From positions 1-23,358 of the forward strand of contig JBJENW010000050.1 in NCBI GenBank assembly GCA_051880395.1: a stretch of 23,358 bases of DNA, written 5' to 3'. Within the stretch, counting starts at the first letter, position 1. Every line of letters starts with the position of its first letter. Of this stretch, positions 14,858 to 23,257 are shown piece after piece. Origin of the DNA: JBJENW01 sp051880395 (GTDB taxonomy: Bacteria; Bacillota; Clostridia; Lachnospirales; Lachnospiraceae). A program made the translations under genes and the position numbers. The notes beneath the pieces are model-generated. The model saw only the letters and a program-made list of their open reading frames with translations. It did no database searches and was not told the origin of the DNA.

Positions 14858-15022
14858 TATGTTCTCTCGGAGTCTCTTTGTGTCTGATTTTGAGCGATGA
14901 TTTTTTGTCAGGTGTGCACAAATTTATGATGCGTACGTGGAGCGTACGTTGATTAAATTTGTGTGCATCTGGCGGAAAATCAGCCGCAAAAGCAGGCACA
15001 AGGGAGACTCCGAGAGAACATA
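14858..15022 (+). repeat. 165-bp palindromic element (MITE-like or long leader hairpin)
   Basis: The ends TATGTTCTCTCGGAGTCTC (14858-14876) and the exact complement (15004-15022) form 19 perfect pairs. The interior keeps pairing with a few mismatches (TTGTG/CACAA, CTG/CAG, TTTTG/CAAAA, TGATTTT/AAAATCA, GCACAAATTTA-type segments) down to CGTACG (14932-14937) and CGTACG (14943-14948) around a 5-nt loop centred on 14940. The outermost TA on each side could be a target duplication. No transposase is inside. A half-copy lies at 1838-1923. Confidence 0.75.
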
Positions 15023-15040
15023 CTTGTAAGGAGGCAGAAA

Positions 15041-15427
15041 ATGAACGAGGAAAAAGCAAAAAATCAGATTCTGGCGACGGCTTCGGTTGTCATTGGCGGA
15101 GTACTTCTGGTGAATCTGATCGGAGTCGTATTTATCCATTATAACTTGAGTTTTGTACCGAAACTTCTGGTGCTGGGGATTGTGTTTTGGTTTCTGTACA
15201 GTGGAAATGAATGGGCCCGGATCGCTGCGATCATTTTATTGGCAATCGGACTAGTTGACGGCGTTTTCCTTCTGGTTGACGCAATCGGGGCAATCTCGGA
15301 TATGGGGATGCTGGGAGTCATCAATGTGATTTTGAACCTTGTAGCTATGACAGCGAAAGGATTCGGCTTATATGTGACAGCGCTTTCGCCGACAGTGAAA
15401 GAATACACAACAAATCGTACGGAGTAA
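15041..15427 (+). CDS. Small multi-pass membrane protein of unknown function
   Basis: I do not recognise this 128-residue protein. It has a short charged N-terminus (MNEEKAKNQ) and four hydrophobic segments (about 10-32, 38-56, 60-83 and 92-114), with a polar tail. ATG 15041 has AAGGAGG (15028-15034) six bases upstream, and the longer in-frame extension to 14963 would run into the palindrome. It has its own promoter, an unusually long hairpin leader and its own terminator, so it is an independent gene. Only a membrane location can be inferred. Confidence 0.75.
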   Translation: MNEEKAKNQILATASVVIGGVLLVNLIGVVFIHYNLSFVPKLLVLGIVFWFLYSGNEWARIAAIILLAIGLVDGVFLLVDAIGAISDMGMLGVINVILNLVAMTAKGFGLYVTALSPTVKEYTTNRTE

Positions 15428-15433
15428 GAGAAG

Positions 15434-15478
15434 AACCTCTCTGTGTAATCAGTATTATACGGAGAGGGCTTTTATTTT
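15434..15478 (+). terminator. Terminator of the small membrane-protein gene
   Basis: CCTCTCTGTGTAAT (15436-15449) pairs with ATTATACGGAGAGG (15454-15467) with two G-U pairs, followed by GCTTTTATTTT. Confidence 0.85.
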
Positions 15479-15499
15479 AGAAGGAAAAGGAGAAAGAAA

Positions 15500-15829
15500 A
15501 TGGAACAGAATACATTTCAGCAGTTCGATGTATGCGAGGCAGCAGTGGATGGGGAAGCCACGACACTTTTTTTAATCTTGGATGGAGGTGCTGGATTAAA
15601 GAAAGCACAGAGTATTATCTGTGCCCCTTTATTTGCGGAAAAAAATGACAGGTATCATTTGTATGTGGATTGTCCGCTAAAGGAGAAAATCTATTTGGCA
15701 GCGTTGGACGGGGTGCAGCCGGTGGACAAGTCTTGTCTGAAACAGCAGGCTGCGCTGGATCGGCTGACAGATGAGAAAGCACAGAAAATCATGGGACAGA
15801 CACTGCAGCTTTTGATGATCGGAAAATAG
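15500..15829 (+). CDS. Hypothetical soluble protein
   Basis: I do not recognise this 109-residue protein. It starts at ATG 15500 behind AAAGGAGAAAG, begins MEQNTFQQFDVCEAAV, has four Cys (positions 12, 41, 58 and 79), and lacks a signal peptide or membrane helix. The centre (FLILDGGAGLKKAQSIICAPLF) looks like strand-turn-helix and the C-terminus (LDRLTDEKAQKIMGQTLQLLMIG) is helical. It sits 22 bases after the terminator of the preceding gene, and I see no clear promoter. It converges on the protease operon. Confidence 0.65.
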   Translation: MEQNTFQQFDVCEAAVDGEATTLFLILDGGAGLKKAQSIICAPLFAEKNDRYHLYVDCPLKEKIYLAALDGVQPVDKSCLKQQAALDRLTDEKAQKIMGQTLQLLMIGK

Positions 15830-15849
15830 AAAATGAAATTGTCGGTATC

Positions 15850-15921
15850 GCAAAAAGAAGGATGCCAGCCGAATGGGGGAACGGCTGGCATCAAGGGAGT
15901 TTTTATGAAAAAAGATTTTGT
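15850..15921 (-). ncRNA. Candidate ~70-nt small RNA
   Basis: A promoter on the minus strand (15928-15956) would start RNA near 15921. It would end after the hairpin GATGCCAGCCG / CGGCTGGCATC (15892-15861) followed on this strand by CTTCTTTTTG. There is no reading frame of note. It may instead be only the 3' end of the protease mRNA. Confidence 0.35.
15851..15892 (-). terminator. Terminator of the subtilase operon
   Basis: An 11-bp GC-rich perfect stem (15861-15871 with 15882-15892) around a 10-nt loop. The T-tract (CTTCTTTTTG) follows directly on the minus strand. On the plus strand the nearest T-run is seven bases away, so it works mainly for the minus strand. Confidence 0.8.
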
Positions 15922-15927
15922 AACATT

Positions 15928-15956
15928 ATAGTACCATACTCCTATATAAATGTCAA
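15928..15956 (-). promoter_or_regulatory. Minus-strand promoter downstream of the proteases
   Basis: On the minus strand, TTGACA (15956-15951), 17 nt, TACTAT (15933-15928) with TGG before it (extended -10). An overlapping TATAAT (15930-15925) would need 20-nt spacing. Confidence 0.5.
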
Positions 15957-15981
15957 TATTTTTGTGAAAAAAGTATCATTT

Positions 15982-18900
15982 CTATTTTTCATTTAACGGA
16001 ACATAACTGTTATATAAATGAAATCCGTCGGAGTAAAAGCCGACAAGATCATTTCCAAGAACCGTTCCGAGGAATGAATGTGTCGTTCCGTCGGTCTGGC
16101 CATTATAGTTTATTTTCTTGTATTTTCCGTTTGCTGTGCTCTGCGTAAAAGTATCACCGAGCGTTTTTACTGCCAGACCAGAGAAGACTAACTGCTTCTG
16201 ATAGGCGCTGACATGGCCGGTATACCAGTCCATAGTTTTGGATCCATACTGTTTTTCGGATTTAACGGCCACATTAGAAAGCGCTGATCCAAGTTTTTTC
16301 CATTTTTTTCCGTCGAATACCAGAGTTGCCGGACAACTGCCGCCTTTTTTTGTGACGCCCAGTGTGTAGTAGAGGCGTTTTCCGATAGATACGGCACATC
16401 CTTTTGCACGCCCTTCCGGTAGAGATACAGACTTTTTCCAGGTCGTTTTTTTCTTATTTTGATTAAGACAGTAGACTGTTTTGGAGAGGCTTTTTTTCGT
16501 ATAATCATATCCACCAAGCAAATAAAGTGTTCCGTTATAGTTTGCCAGTGTAAGATCTACCGTATTTTTCAAAGCACTTGGCATATCGATCACTTTTTTT
16601 GGAAGTGCAGCCGGTTTTGTCAAATCCAGGGCATAGAGGCTTCTTTGATGAAAGACGCTGTGAGCCTCTTTTTCGTCCATAATAAAATAGAGTTTCTTTT
16701 TTATATAAATCAGGTCAGAATCGACCGTTTTGTTTGAATCGACATTCAAAGCGATATCTTCTTCTTCGTCATCGTCGTCAAAATCTTCCTCTTCTTCAGC
16801 GGTATTTTCTATGATCATGTAGTGCTGCTTTAACGAAAAGCCTGTAACAGTACTATTTTTTTTGTTACGGCTGATCTTTATCTGATCGATGGAGTCATTG
16901 ATCGTATTGTAAAAATAGAAATAAGTTCCGTCGGTTGCAGGAGCGTCGGATGTTTGAAGCATCTGCGACAACAGGCTGTTGTCCGGTGTCAGATCGTAAT
17001 ACAGATCTGTTTTTGTGGACAAGTCTTCTAAAAGTTTTGAGTCGACGAGATTGTTAATGGAAGTATAGCCCGTCCAGACAGCGTTGTTACCGATTGTCGG
17101 ATAACTTTTTCCAGATGTCAGATAGCGCTGCCTCTCATTGCTTCCATACGGAGTTGTTACCGTCAGGGAAACGGTCTGATTCTGATAAGAAGCGGCCGGG
17201 AGGATCAGTTCGTTTTCTTTTACGGTAGAAGGTGAAATGTTCTTTCCGTTTATGGTAACGGTTGTTTGGCCTTTGAGAAACCCACAGCCTTTGATATGCA
17301 GATTTCCTTTGGTATCGTATGTTGTCTGGTCTACGACAGGAACAGGAGTGGAGCTTTTGTTCAAATCCAGAATTCCACCGCTTGTGGTCTGCGCTTTTAA
17401 ACGTTCAGTCTGTTTGACGCTGGTGCGCAGCAAATTGCGAAGCTTCGTGGCATCTGCATTTGGATATGCTTGTGCAAAGAGCGCAAGGGCAGCGGTCGTA
17501 TAGGCAGCGGCAGTCTGTTCGTCGCAAAAATAGTCGGCGCGGTCAAAAAAATCTGCTTCCTTTTCGTCTAAGCCTTTTGTAATGCCAAGATTGTCCAGAT
17601 AAATGGTCCGCTTACCGGATTTTGAACCATACAATTTTAGAAGCAGATAGCGCTTTTGTGGGAAATCTTCGGTATTTTGGCTGATATTGAAATGTGCCGG
17701 TTCCCATTCTGATTTTCCGTAAAAGGAATCCATGTAACGAATCGCTTCATCATCAGTGCAGGAAAAAGTGGTCTGTTTTAGCATATCTTTTAAAGAGTCT
17801 GAATCAACATCTTCAAAGATATAATCATCCATTGCACTCCAGTTTGAGCCTTGCGAATTATTTAGTTGCAGCATTAGGCTGACGTCAGATTTCTTCTTTT
17901 GGTTTGCTGGAAGCAGATAAGGAATCGCGATCAGCGCAACATTTTTTTCATTCATGTTGTCAATTTCGATTTTTAAAGAAGAACCGGTATTTCCAAACGC
18001 TTCATCTTTGCTGTGATGAACAGAAATCTGTACATTTTTGTTATGGATTCTTGAAGCAGAAAAAACCGTGATCTTTGATGGATACCCCAAAATTTCTTTA
18101 TCGGAAGAGACAACTCCGCCTGCATCCATCGTGTAGGTGAAAGGTTCTTCCTGATCAAAAGTGCGATAAAAGTAAGTGACATCTTCGGCCGGTGATCGGG
18201 TTGTATTCTGTTCCTGACTTTGATCTGCACTCTGATCGTCGGGAATGACATCTTCGGAATGTACGAGCTGTGGCTGATAACAGGGTTCTATGGTCGGAAG
18301 CAGAAATGGTCCTGCAGGTGCGGCAAAATTTGTAGCATCCGAATCAGAATAGGATTGCGACAAACGCTCGCCCTGTTCGTTTGCTGGTACAGCTTGAATC
18401 ACATACGGACTATGAAAAAAAGCAGGGTGAGAGATAAAAGTGTCTGAAGTATTTTCGGTTACGGAGCGCAGACAAAACTGAAAATAGAAATCAGTTCCAG
18501 TCGGAATTACGCTTAGGATCCCCTGTTTGCCAAGCTTATTTAAGGCTTCTTCTAACGCCTTTGAAGGGGAGGAAAGCTCACATGCAAAATATGCCGCAAT
18601 GACATCCACTCCTAATTTTTTCGCATGAGAGAGATAGTCTAATGCTTTTAAAAGTGTGTATTCGTCACCGCCTTCGAAATCATCGTAAATTTTCAGTGGA
18701 AGAAACTGGATGTTCGGTGTATGGGCGATGCCTGAGGTCTGATTTGATGCAATGGTCTGGATTAATTGAGCATGAGCAGTTCCTTCTCCTTCATCATCCT
18801 GAATATTGCAATTATCAGATGCAATGTTATAGCCATGTTCTCCGGGTAAAATGCCTGGATAGGGATTGGTCCAGAGGCATTGCTTTAGAACTTCATTGTT

Positions 18901-19440
18901 TAGATCAATGCCGCTGTCCAAAAGAGCAATGACGCGCGTTTTTTTTGTTCCCGTCTGGGAAGGAAAATCATCCCAGACGCGTGTGGCATTTTCGCCTGAT
19001 TTGGAAAGACCGGAAACACTGGAAGAAAGAGTGCTTGTTGTCCTTTTTTCTGAGGAGATAGAAGAACTTTTTTTACAAGAACGCGTCAAATAGTTTGGTT
19101 CTGCATAGACAACATTTGGATTTTTCTGCAGCGTTTGCAACAACTGGGGTGTGGATCTGGAATCAGAGCGATACAATTGCACCAGACCGGTTTTACTGTC
19201 TCCGATTGCCGAATGGATGGCCTTTAAATCTTTCGTTTGGAGTTTTTTTGCGGAAACGCCGGGCTTAAGCCCGACGATCACTTCGTTGTTTTTATAGGTT
19301 GTATTTTGCTGAGTATCATTTTTTTCGATTATTGGAACAGAAGGTTGTTTTACCATTGCATGGGAACTTGTCGAAGTCATGCCGGCAAAAAGAGTGATGC
19401 AAAGCCCGATAGCAATGAGCTTTGTGAATGTTTGCTTCAT
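15982..19440 (-). CDS. Secreted subtilase-like pseudoprotease
   Basis: The 1152-residue product parallels the upstream protease: signal peptide (about 1-28), I9-like propeptide (about 50-120), degenerate subtilase domain with an inserted sandwich segment (about 165-700), IPT/TIG-like domain (GCGFLKGQTTVTINGK), then Kelch-like repeats (LYLLGGYDY). Asp175 of LLDSGID is kept. The catalytic His is Glu219 (EGEGTAH for NGHGSHC), the oxyanion Asn is Thr316 (PTGT for AAGN) and the Ser is Gln642 (DEQTAAA for SGTSMAT). The frame is open throughout, so it is a maintained protein, not decay. It lacks the C-terminal module of its partner. AGGAGG precedes ATG 19440, 17 bp after the upstream stop. Probable role: inactive partner, decoy or binding protein; not proven. 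Confidence 0.88.
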   Translation of the reverse strand: MKQTFTKLIAIGLCITLFAGMTSTSSHAMVKQPSVPIIEKNDTQQNTTYKNNEVIVGLKPGVSAKKLQTKDLKAIHSAIGDSKTGLVQLYRSDSRSTPQLLQTLQKNPNVVYAEPNYLTRSCKKSSSISSEKRTTSTLSSSVSGLSKSGENATRVWDDFPSQTGTKKTRVIALLDSGIDLNNEVLKQCLWTNPYPGILPGEHGYNIASDNCNIQDDEGEGTAHAQLIQTIASNQTSGIAHTPNIQFLPLKIYDDFEGGDEYTLLKALDYLSHAKKLGVDVIAAYFACELSSPSKALEEALNKLGKQGILSVIPTGTDFYFQFCLRSVTENTSDTFISHPAFFHSPYVIQAVPANEQGERLSQSYSDSDATNFAAPAGPFLLPTIEPCYQPQLVHSEDVIPDDQSADQSQEQNTTRSPAEDVTYFYRTFDQEEPFTYTMDAGGVVSSDKEILGYPSKITVFSASRIHNKNVQISVHHSKDEAFGNTGSSLKIEIDNMNEKNVALIAIPYLLPANQKKKSDVSLMLQLNNSQGSNWSAMDDYIFEDVDSDSLKDMLKQTTFSCTDDEAIRYMDSFYGKSEWEPAHFNISQNTEDFPQKRYLLLKLYGSKSGKRTIYLDNLGITKGLDEKEADFFDRADYFCDEQTAAAYTTAALALFAQAYPNADATKLRNLLRTSVKQTERLKAQTTSGGILDLNKSSTPVPVVDQTTYDTKGNLHIKGCGFLKGQTTVTINGKNISPSTVKENELILPAASYQNQTVSLTVTTPYGSNERQRYLTSGKSYPTIGNNAVWTGYTSINNLVDSKLLEDLSTKTDLYYDLTPDNSLLSQMLQTSDAPATDGTYFYFYNTINDSIDQIKISRNKKNSTVTGFSLKQHYMIIENTAEEEEDFDDDDEEEDIALNVDSNKTVDSDLIYIKKKLYFIMDEKEAHSVFHQRSLYALDLTKPAALPKKVIDMPSALKNTVDLTLANYNGTLYLLGGYDYTKKSLSKTVYCLNQNKKKTTWKKSVSLPEGRAKGCAVSIGKRLYYTLGVTKKGGSCPATLVFDGKKWKKLGSALSNVAVKSEKQYGSKTMDWYTGHVSAYQKQLVFSGLAVKTLGDTFTQSTANGKYKKINYNGQTDGTTHSFLGTVLGNDLVGFYSDGFHLYNSYVPLNEK

Positions 19441-19457
19441 TGAAATTCCTCCTAAGC

Positions 19458-22400
19458 TTATTTTTTGCTGTTGGTCTTTTTCGTTTTATTGGCGGCGAAT
19501 GTAGCGTTTACTTTTAAATTTGTAGTCGGATATCCACTGTAAACGCCGTTTTTGATTTTCTTTCCGTTTACCTTTAATGAGACCAGATGATAGCCTTTGT
19601 TCGCGACGGCACGAATCGTGACTTTGTCACCGGAAACAAACTGTTTTGGAGTGCAAACAACTTTTCCATGTTTGTTTTTTGATGTCACTGTGACATGATT
19701 CAGACTGTCTTTTAGCGGTATATAGCGATTGGAGAGCACAAAGTTTTCAGAGAAGATTCCCATCAGTTTATCGCCGACGACCGTTCCAACAAACCGCTGT
19801 TTTTCTGGATTTGCGAATGCGAAGTAGTTTGTTTTATGATAACTTCCATCAGAGAGGTTCTGTGTGAAAGTATCACCCAGACCGTCTACAGCCATACCGG
19901 AGAAGAGCAGCTGATTCTTGTAAGCGCTGATGCTGCCGGTATACCAGTCAAAGTTGTCGGTTCCGTAGGTTTTGCTGCCTTTTTGGAGGACAGATGGAAC
20001 GGCTTTTCCGAGCACTTTCCAGGTTTTTCCGTTAAATACAAGCGTTTTTGGACAACCAGTATCTTTTTTGCTTACACCGAGTGCATAGTATAGACGATTG
20101 CCAACCTGTGCGGTGCGACCGCCCACACGGCCTTCTGGCAGAGAAATAGATTTCTTCCAGGTGGTTTTTCCTTTGGATGTTGCCATGCAATAGGTATCTT
20201 TGGCGAATGTGTGAGTTTTATAGTTGTAGCCACCTAACAGATACAGATTTCCCTGATATGCTGCCAGAGTCGGGTCGGAGGTGTACTGAAAACTCTTTGG
20301 AAGATCCGCGATTTTAACAGCAGCAGGAGTATTTTTGCTGAGGTCGATGCAATATAATTTCAGTTCATGGTAGACACTCTGGGGTTCATACACATCTGCA
20401 ATATAATACAGTTTTTTTGCTGTGTAGACCAGATTAGATCCGATACGTGTTTCGCCTGAAGCAGAAAGAAGCGCATCTTCTTCCGTTGCGAGTGTCGCGT
20501 TTTGGGTTGGAAGGGCAACGGATGTTTTTTGTTTTGCATATACGAATTTGGTTGCCTTTTTTGCATCGGTTTTTGCCTGAATGGATTCGATGCAGTTTTC
20601 TCTGGAATTATAGAAATAAAGTTTTTTCCCATCAGTAGCAGGGGCAGGAAGATAGGAAAAATCGTTTAAATCTTCGTCATATGTAATGGATGCCTGTTTC
20701 CCGACTGTGGTGTAAGAGGATCCCTTTGTCAAATAAGCTGTTTTCTTTTGAGAGCCGTAAGGGGTGGTAAGCTCGACTGCCACGGTTTTGTTTTGCAGAT
20801 TTGAAGCTTGTACGACGAGTTCCTTTTCTTGAGCGGTTTTGATTACTGCAACAAGACCGTTAACGGTTATCGATGTTTTGCCAGGTACAAATCCAAAACC
20901 TTTGATATGCAGGGAACCGTCGGAATTCAAACTGAGTTTTTCGATGGTCGGCTGTGGCTTGGAAAGTTTGCTGAGGTCTAGCCGTCCGCCGCTTATGGTC
21001 TTTTCTTTTAGTTCCGGTGTCTGGGTGATACTTCCACAGATACGGTTTCTGAGTTCAGTTGCAGAAGCTTTTGGGTAGACAGACGAGGCAAGTGCAACAG
21101 CGCCTGTTACATATGGAGTTGCCATGGATGTTCCGGAATAGTAATCATATTTCGGAAAGTTTTCTGCTTCATTTTCATTCAGACCACTGGTGAAGCCGAG
21201 ATCATCAAGATAGAAACTGCAATCTCCATCCTGTGCGGTATATACCTGGAAAATAAGGCTGCGATCACTGGCTTCGTTATCCGAATTTTGTGTGACATCA
21301 AAGGTGGCATGTGACCAGTAATCCCCATCTTTGGAGCTGACATTTCCTACATATCCATAATTATTGCTCAACATATCGGAAAAGGAGATTCCGGATACAT
21401 TTGTTTTGGAAAGAATGTCTTCCACCTCTTCAGCGGCAGCGTCGCGAGTTGTGACCAGTCCGACATTCTCGGCATCGAATGGCTGGGAGGAAGTTGTTTT
21501 TATCATCATGCTGACGGTGGAGGCAATCTTTTGGTCTGCCGGCAGACGGTAAGGAATTGCAAAAATGGCAGAGGTATTGGCTTTCATATTTTTGAGTGTT
21601 ACTTTCAATCCACTGCCGCTTTTTCCGTAGGCGCTGTCTTTTGTGTGAGAAACTTCTACGGTTGCTTTTTTGTCATATTTCTGGTTGCTGGAAAAGATGG
21701 CAATGTCCGAAGGATAGCCGAATACCTTTTCGCTGGCACGATAGATTCCTTTTTCGTCTTTTGCATAGACAGGAACTTCACCATGGTCGTAATTTCGGTA
21801 AGCGTAAACATAAGAGGTTTCGGAAGCCTGATCAGAAGTCTGATCTGCACTTTGAATGTCTGGCAGAAGTTCTGTTTTTTGATCAAGACGCGGGTTAAAG
21901 GTCCCAAACGGCACAGTAGATAAGATGCCACATCCAGGAGCAGCCAGATCAACAACATTTTTTCCGTAATTGGAAAAATCGCTGACATTGCCACGTTCAT
22001 TGGTGGCAGCGACATTGATGACATACGGACTATTTAGAAGGGAATCTTCGGACTCTTCTTCGTCATCGTACATCTCATCGGTTGTCTGCGGCTTTTCTTT
22101 ACTCAGATCATCGGCAGAGTTTCCAGCAGCAAAGACGCTGATGACACCTGCTTTTCCAAGTTTTTCGACAGCATCTGCCATGACGATACCGGTGTCATCA
22201 CCGCCCCAGGAATTGTTGGTGGCAACCACATTGACCCCTAGTTTTTTTGCGCGATAGACATAGTCGAAGGCTCTTAAGATATCAAAATCATCCCCCGAGC
22301 CAAAACCATCTAAAACTTTTAGCGGCATCAATTTTACGCCAGGGCAGATGCCGCTGATCCCTTTACTGTTGTCGGCTGTGGCACTGATGATACCTGCGCA

Positions 22401-23162
22401 GTGGGAACCGTGTCCATTATCGTCCTGTGGGATAGTTGTGTTGTTTACAAAATTGTAACCGTGTTCTCCAGGAAGCATACCTTGATACGGGTTTTCCCAT
22501 AAATGATCTTTTAAATCCTCGTGTGTCATGTCAATACCGGTATCTAACACGGCGACGATTCTGTCGGAACTTTTGGTGGCGGGAATGTCATCTGTGCCAT
22601 TCCAAACAGCATTTACACCGGTATCAGCACCGATTGTTCCACCGTTTTGCCCATCATTTTGAAGCGCCCATTGTTCTTCGAAATACGGATCATTCGAAGA
22701 TGCGCAGGTTGTGTGGATATAGTTTGGCTGAACGGATGCAATATTTTTGTTTTGTTTCAATTTTTGGATTAATTGATTGGTATTCAGCGTTTTCGAACGA
22801 TACAGCTGGATCGTAGAGGTGTCTGCTGCCTGTGCTGCTGTCAAGGATGCACCGGTGGCAGACTCGGCATCTGATTCGGTGATTTCGCCAAATTGCAGGG
22901 TATCGACCAGTTCAATCTCATCATCGCTCAGACCAGTTGCATTTTCTTCCGTGATCTCATCGGTTGAAATACTGTTTTTCCATAAAACGATAGCTTCACC
23001 TTTGCGAAATGCGGATGTGGTTTGCTTTTTCGTAGAAGCGTCGACTGCTTGTGTCTGATTGACAGGTGCAATGGCAGCAGCCTGTACAGATATAGGACAC
23101 ATAGTCGAAAGAATAGTGACACTCAACCCCAGTGCCAGTAAATGTGTTTTACGTGGTTTCAT
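19458..23162 (-). CDS. Secreted multidomain subtilase (S8 family protease)
   Basis: This 1234-residue exported serine protease has a signal peptide (1-28, ending SVQA) and a propeptide (about 50-150, ending IASVQPNYIH). The subtilase domain has Asp207 (VLDTG), His251 (GHGSHC), Asn348 (AAGNS) and Ser679 (GTSMATP). About 330 residues separate Asn and Ser, where about 66 is usual; the extra part includes a sandwich-like segment ending SFYLDDLGF. Then come an IPT/TIG-like domain (GFGFVPGKTSITVNG), Kelch-like repeats (LYLLGGYNY) and a basic C-terminal repeat-like module (KGYHLVSLKVNGKKI). No LPXTG is visible. ATG 23162 has GGGAGGG six bases upstream. First gene of a two-gene operon. Confidence 0.93.
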   Translation of the reverse strand: MKPRKTHLLALGLSVTILSTMCPISVQAAAIAPVNQTQAVDASTKKQTTSAFRKGEAIVLWKNSISTDEITEENATGLSDDEIELVDTLQFGEITESDAESATGASLTAAQAADTSTIQLYRSKTLNTNQLIQKLKQNKNIASVQPNYIHTTCASSNDPYFEEQWALQNDGQNGGTIGADTGVNAVWNGTDDIPATKSSDRIVAVLDTGIDMTHEDLKDHLWENPYQGMLPGEHGYNFVNNTTIPQDDNGHGSHCAGIISATADNSKGISGICPGVKLMPLKVLDGFGSGDDFDILRAFDYVYRAKKLGVNVVATNNSWGGDDTGIVMADAVEKLGKAGVISVFAAGNSADDLSKEKPQTTDEMYDDEEESEDSLLNSPYVINVAATNERGNVSDFSNYGKNVVDLAAPGCGILSTVPFGTFNPRLDQKTELLPDIQSADQTSDQASETSYVYAYRNYDHGEVPVYAKDEKGIYRASEKVFGYPSDIAIFSSNQKYDKKATVEVSHTKDSAYGKSGSGLKVTLKNMKANTSAIFAIPYRLPADQKIASTVSMMIKTTSSQPFDAENVGLVTTRDAAAEEVEDILSKTNVSGISFSDMLSNNYGYVGNVSSKDGDYWSHATFDVTQNSDNEASDRSLIFQVYTAQDGDCSFYLDDLGFTSGLNENEAENFPKYDYYSGTSMATPYVTGAVALASSVYPKASATELRNRICGSITQTPELKEKTISGGRLDLSKLSKPQPTIEKLSLNSDGSLHIKGFGFVPGKTSITVNGLVAVIKTAQEKELVVQASNLQNKTVAVELTTPYGSQKKTAYLTKGSSYTTVGKQASITYDEDLNDFSYLPAPATDGKKLYFYNSRENCIESIQAKTDAKKATKFVYAKQKTSVALPTQNATLATEEDALLSASGETRIGSNLVYTAKKLYYIADVYEPQSVYHELKLYCIDLSKNTPAAVKIADLPKSFQYTSDPTLAAYQGNLYLLGGYNYKTHTFAKDTYCMATSKGKTTWKKSISLPEGRVGGRTAQVGNRLYYALGVSKKDTGCPKTLVFNGKTWKVLGKAVPSVLQKGSKTYGTDNFDWYTGSISAYKNQLLFSGMAVDGLGDTFTQNLSDGSYHKTNYFAFANPEKQRFVGTVVGDKLMGIFSENFVLSNRYIPLKDSLNHVTVTSKNKHGKVVCTPKQFVSGDKVTIRAVANKGYHLVSLKVNGKKIKNGVYSGYPTTNLKVNATFAANKTKKTNSKK

Positions 23163-23225
23163 AAAGAACCCTCCCTTATTTTTGAGTTATTTAGACTTTT
23201 TTATTTTACACTTTTTCCTTTAAGA

Positions 23226-23257
23226 AATATAGAAGAAATTCTTAAAACTTTCTTAAA
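23226..23257 (-). promoter_or_regulatory. Protease operon promoter with CiaR-type direct repeat
   Basis: On the minus strand TTTAAG-AAAGT-TTTAAG (23257-23241) is followed after 9 nt by TATATT (23231-23226). The hexamer repeat replaces a -35 (the true -35 position reads AAGAAA). It matches the streptococcal CiaR consensus NTTAAG-N5-WTTAAG in sequence and in distance to the -10. An OmpR-family activator is therefore likely. Confidence 0.55.

Noticed and set aside
14858..15022. Group II intron or CRISPR-like repeat
   Set aside because: There is one symmetric hairpin only, with no reverse transcriptase, no domain V-like sequence and no repeat-spacer periodicity.
15903..15932. Eight-codon open frame MKKDFVTL behind AGGGAG
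   Set aside because: Too short to support, in a convergent intergenic region with no other sign of coding.
15925..15956. Minus-strand TTGACA with the perfect TATAAT (15930-15925)
   Set aside because: Spacing would be 20 nt; the overlapping TACTAT with TGG gives the proper 17 nt, so that register is preferred.
15982..19440. Second subtilase as a decaying pseudogene
   Set aside because: The frame is open for 1152 codons, the ribosome site is ideal, and the substitutions are focused on catalytic positions while fold-defining parts persist.
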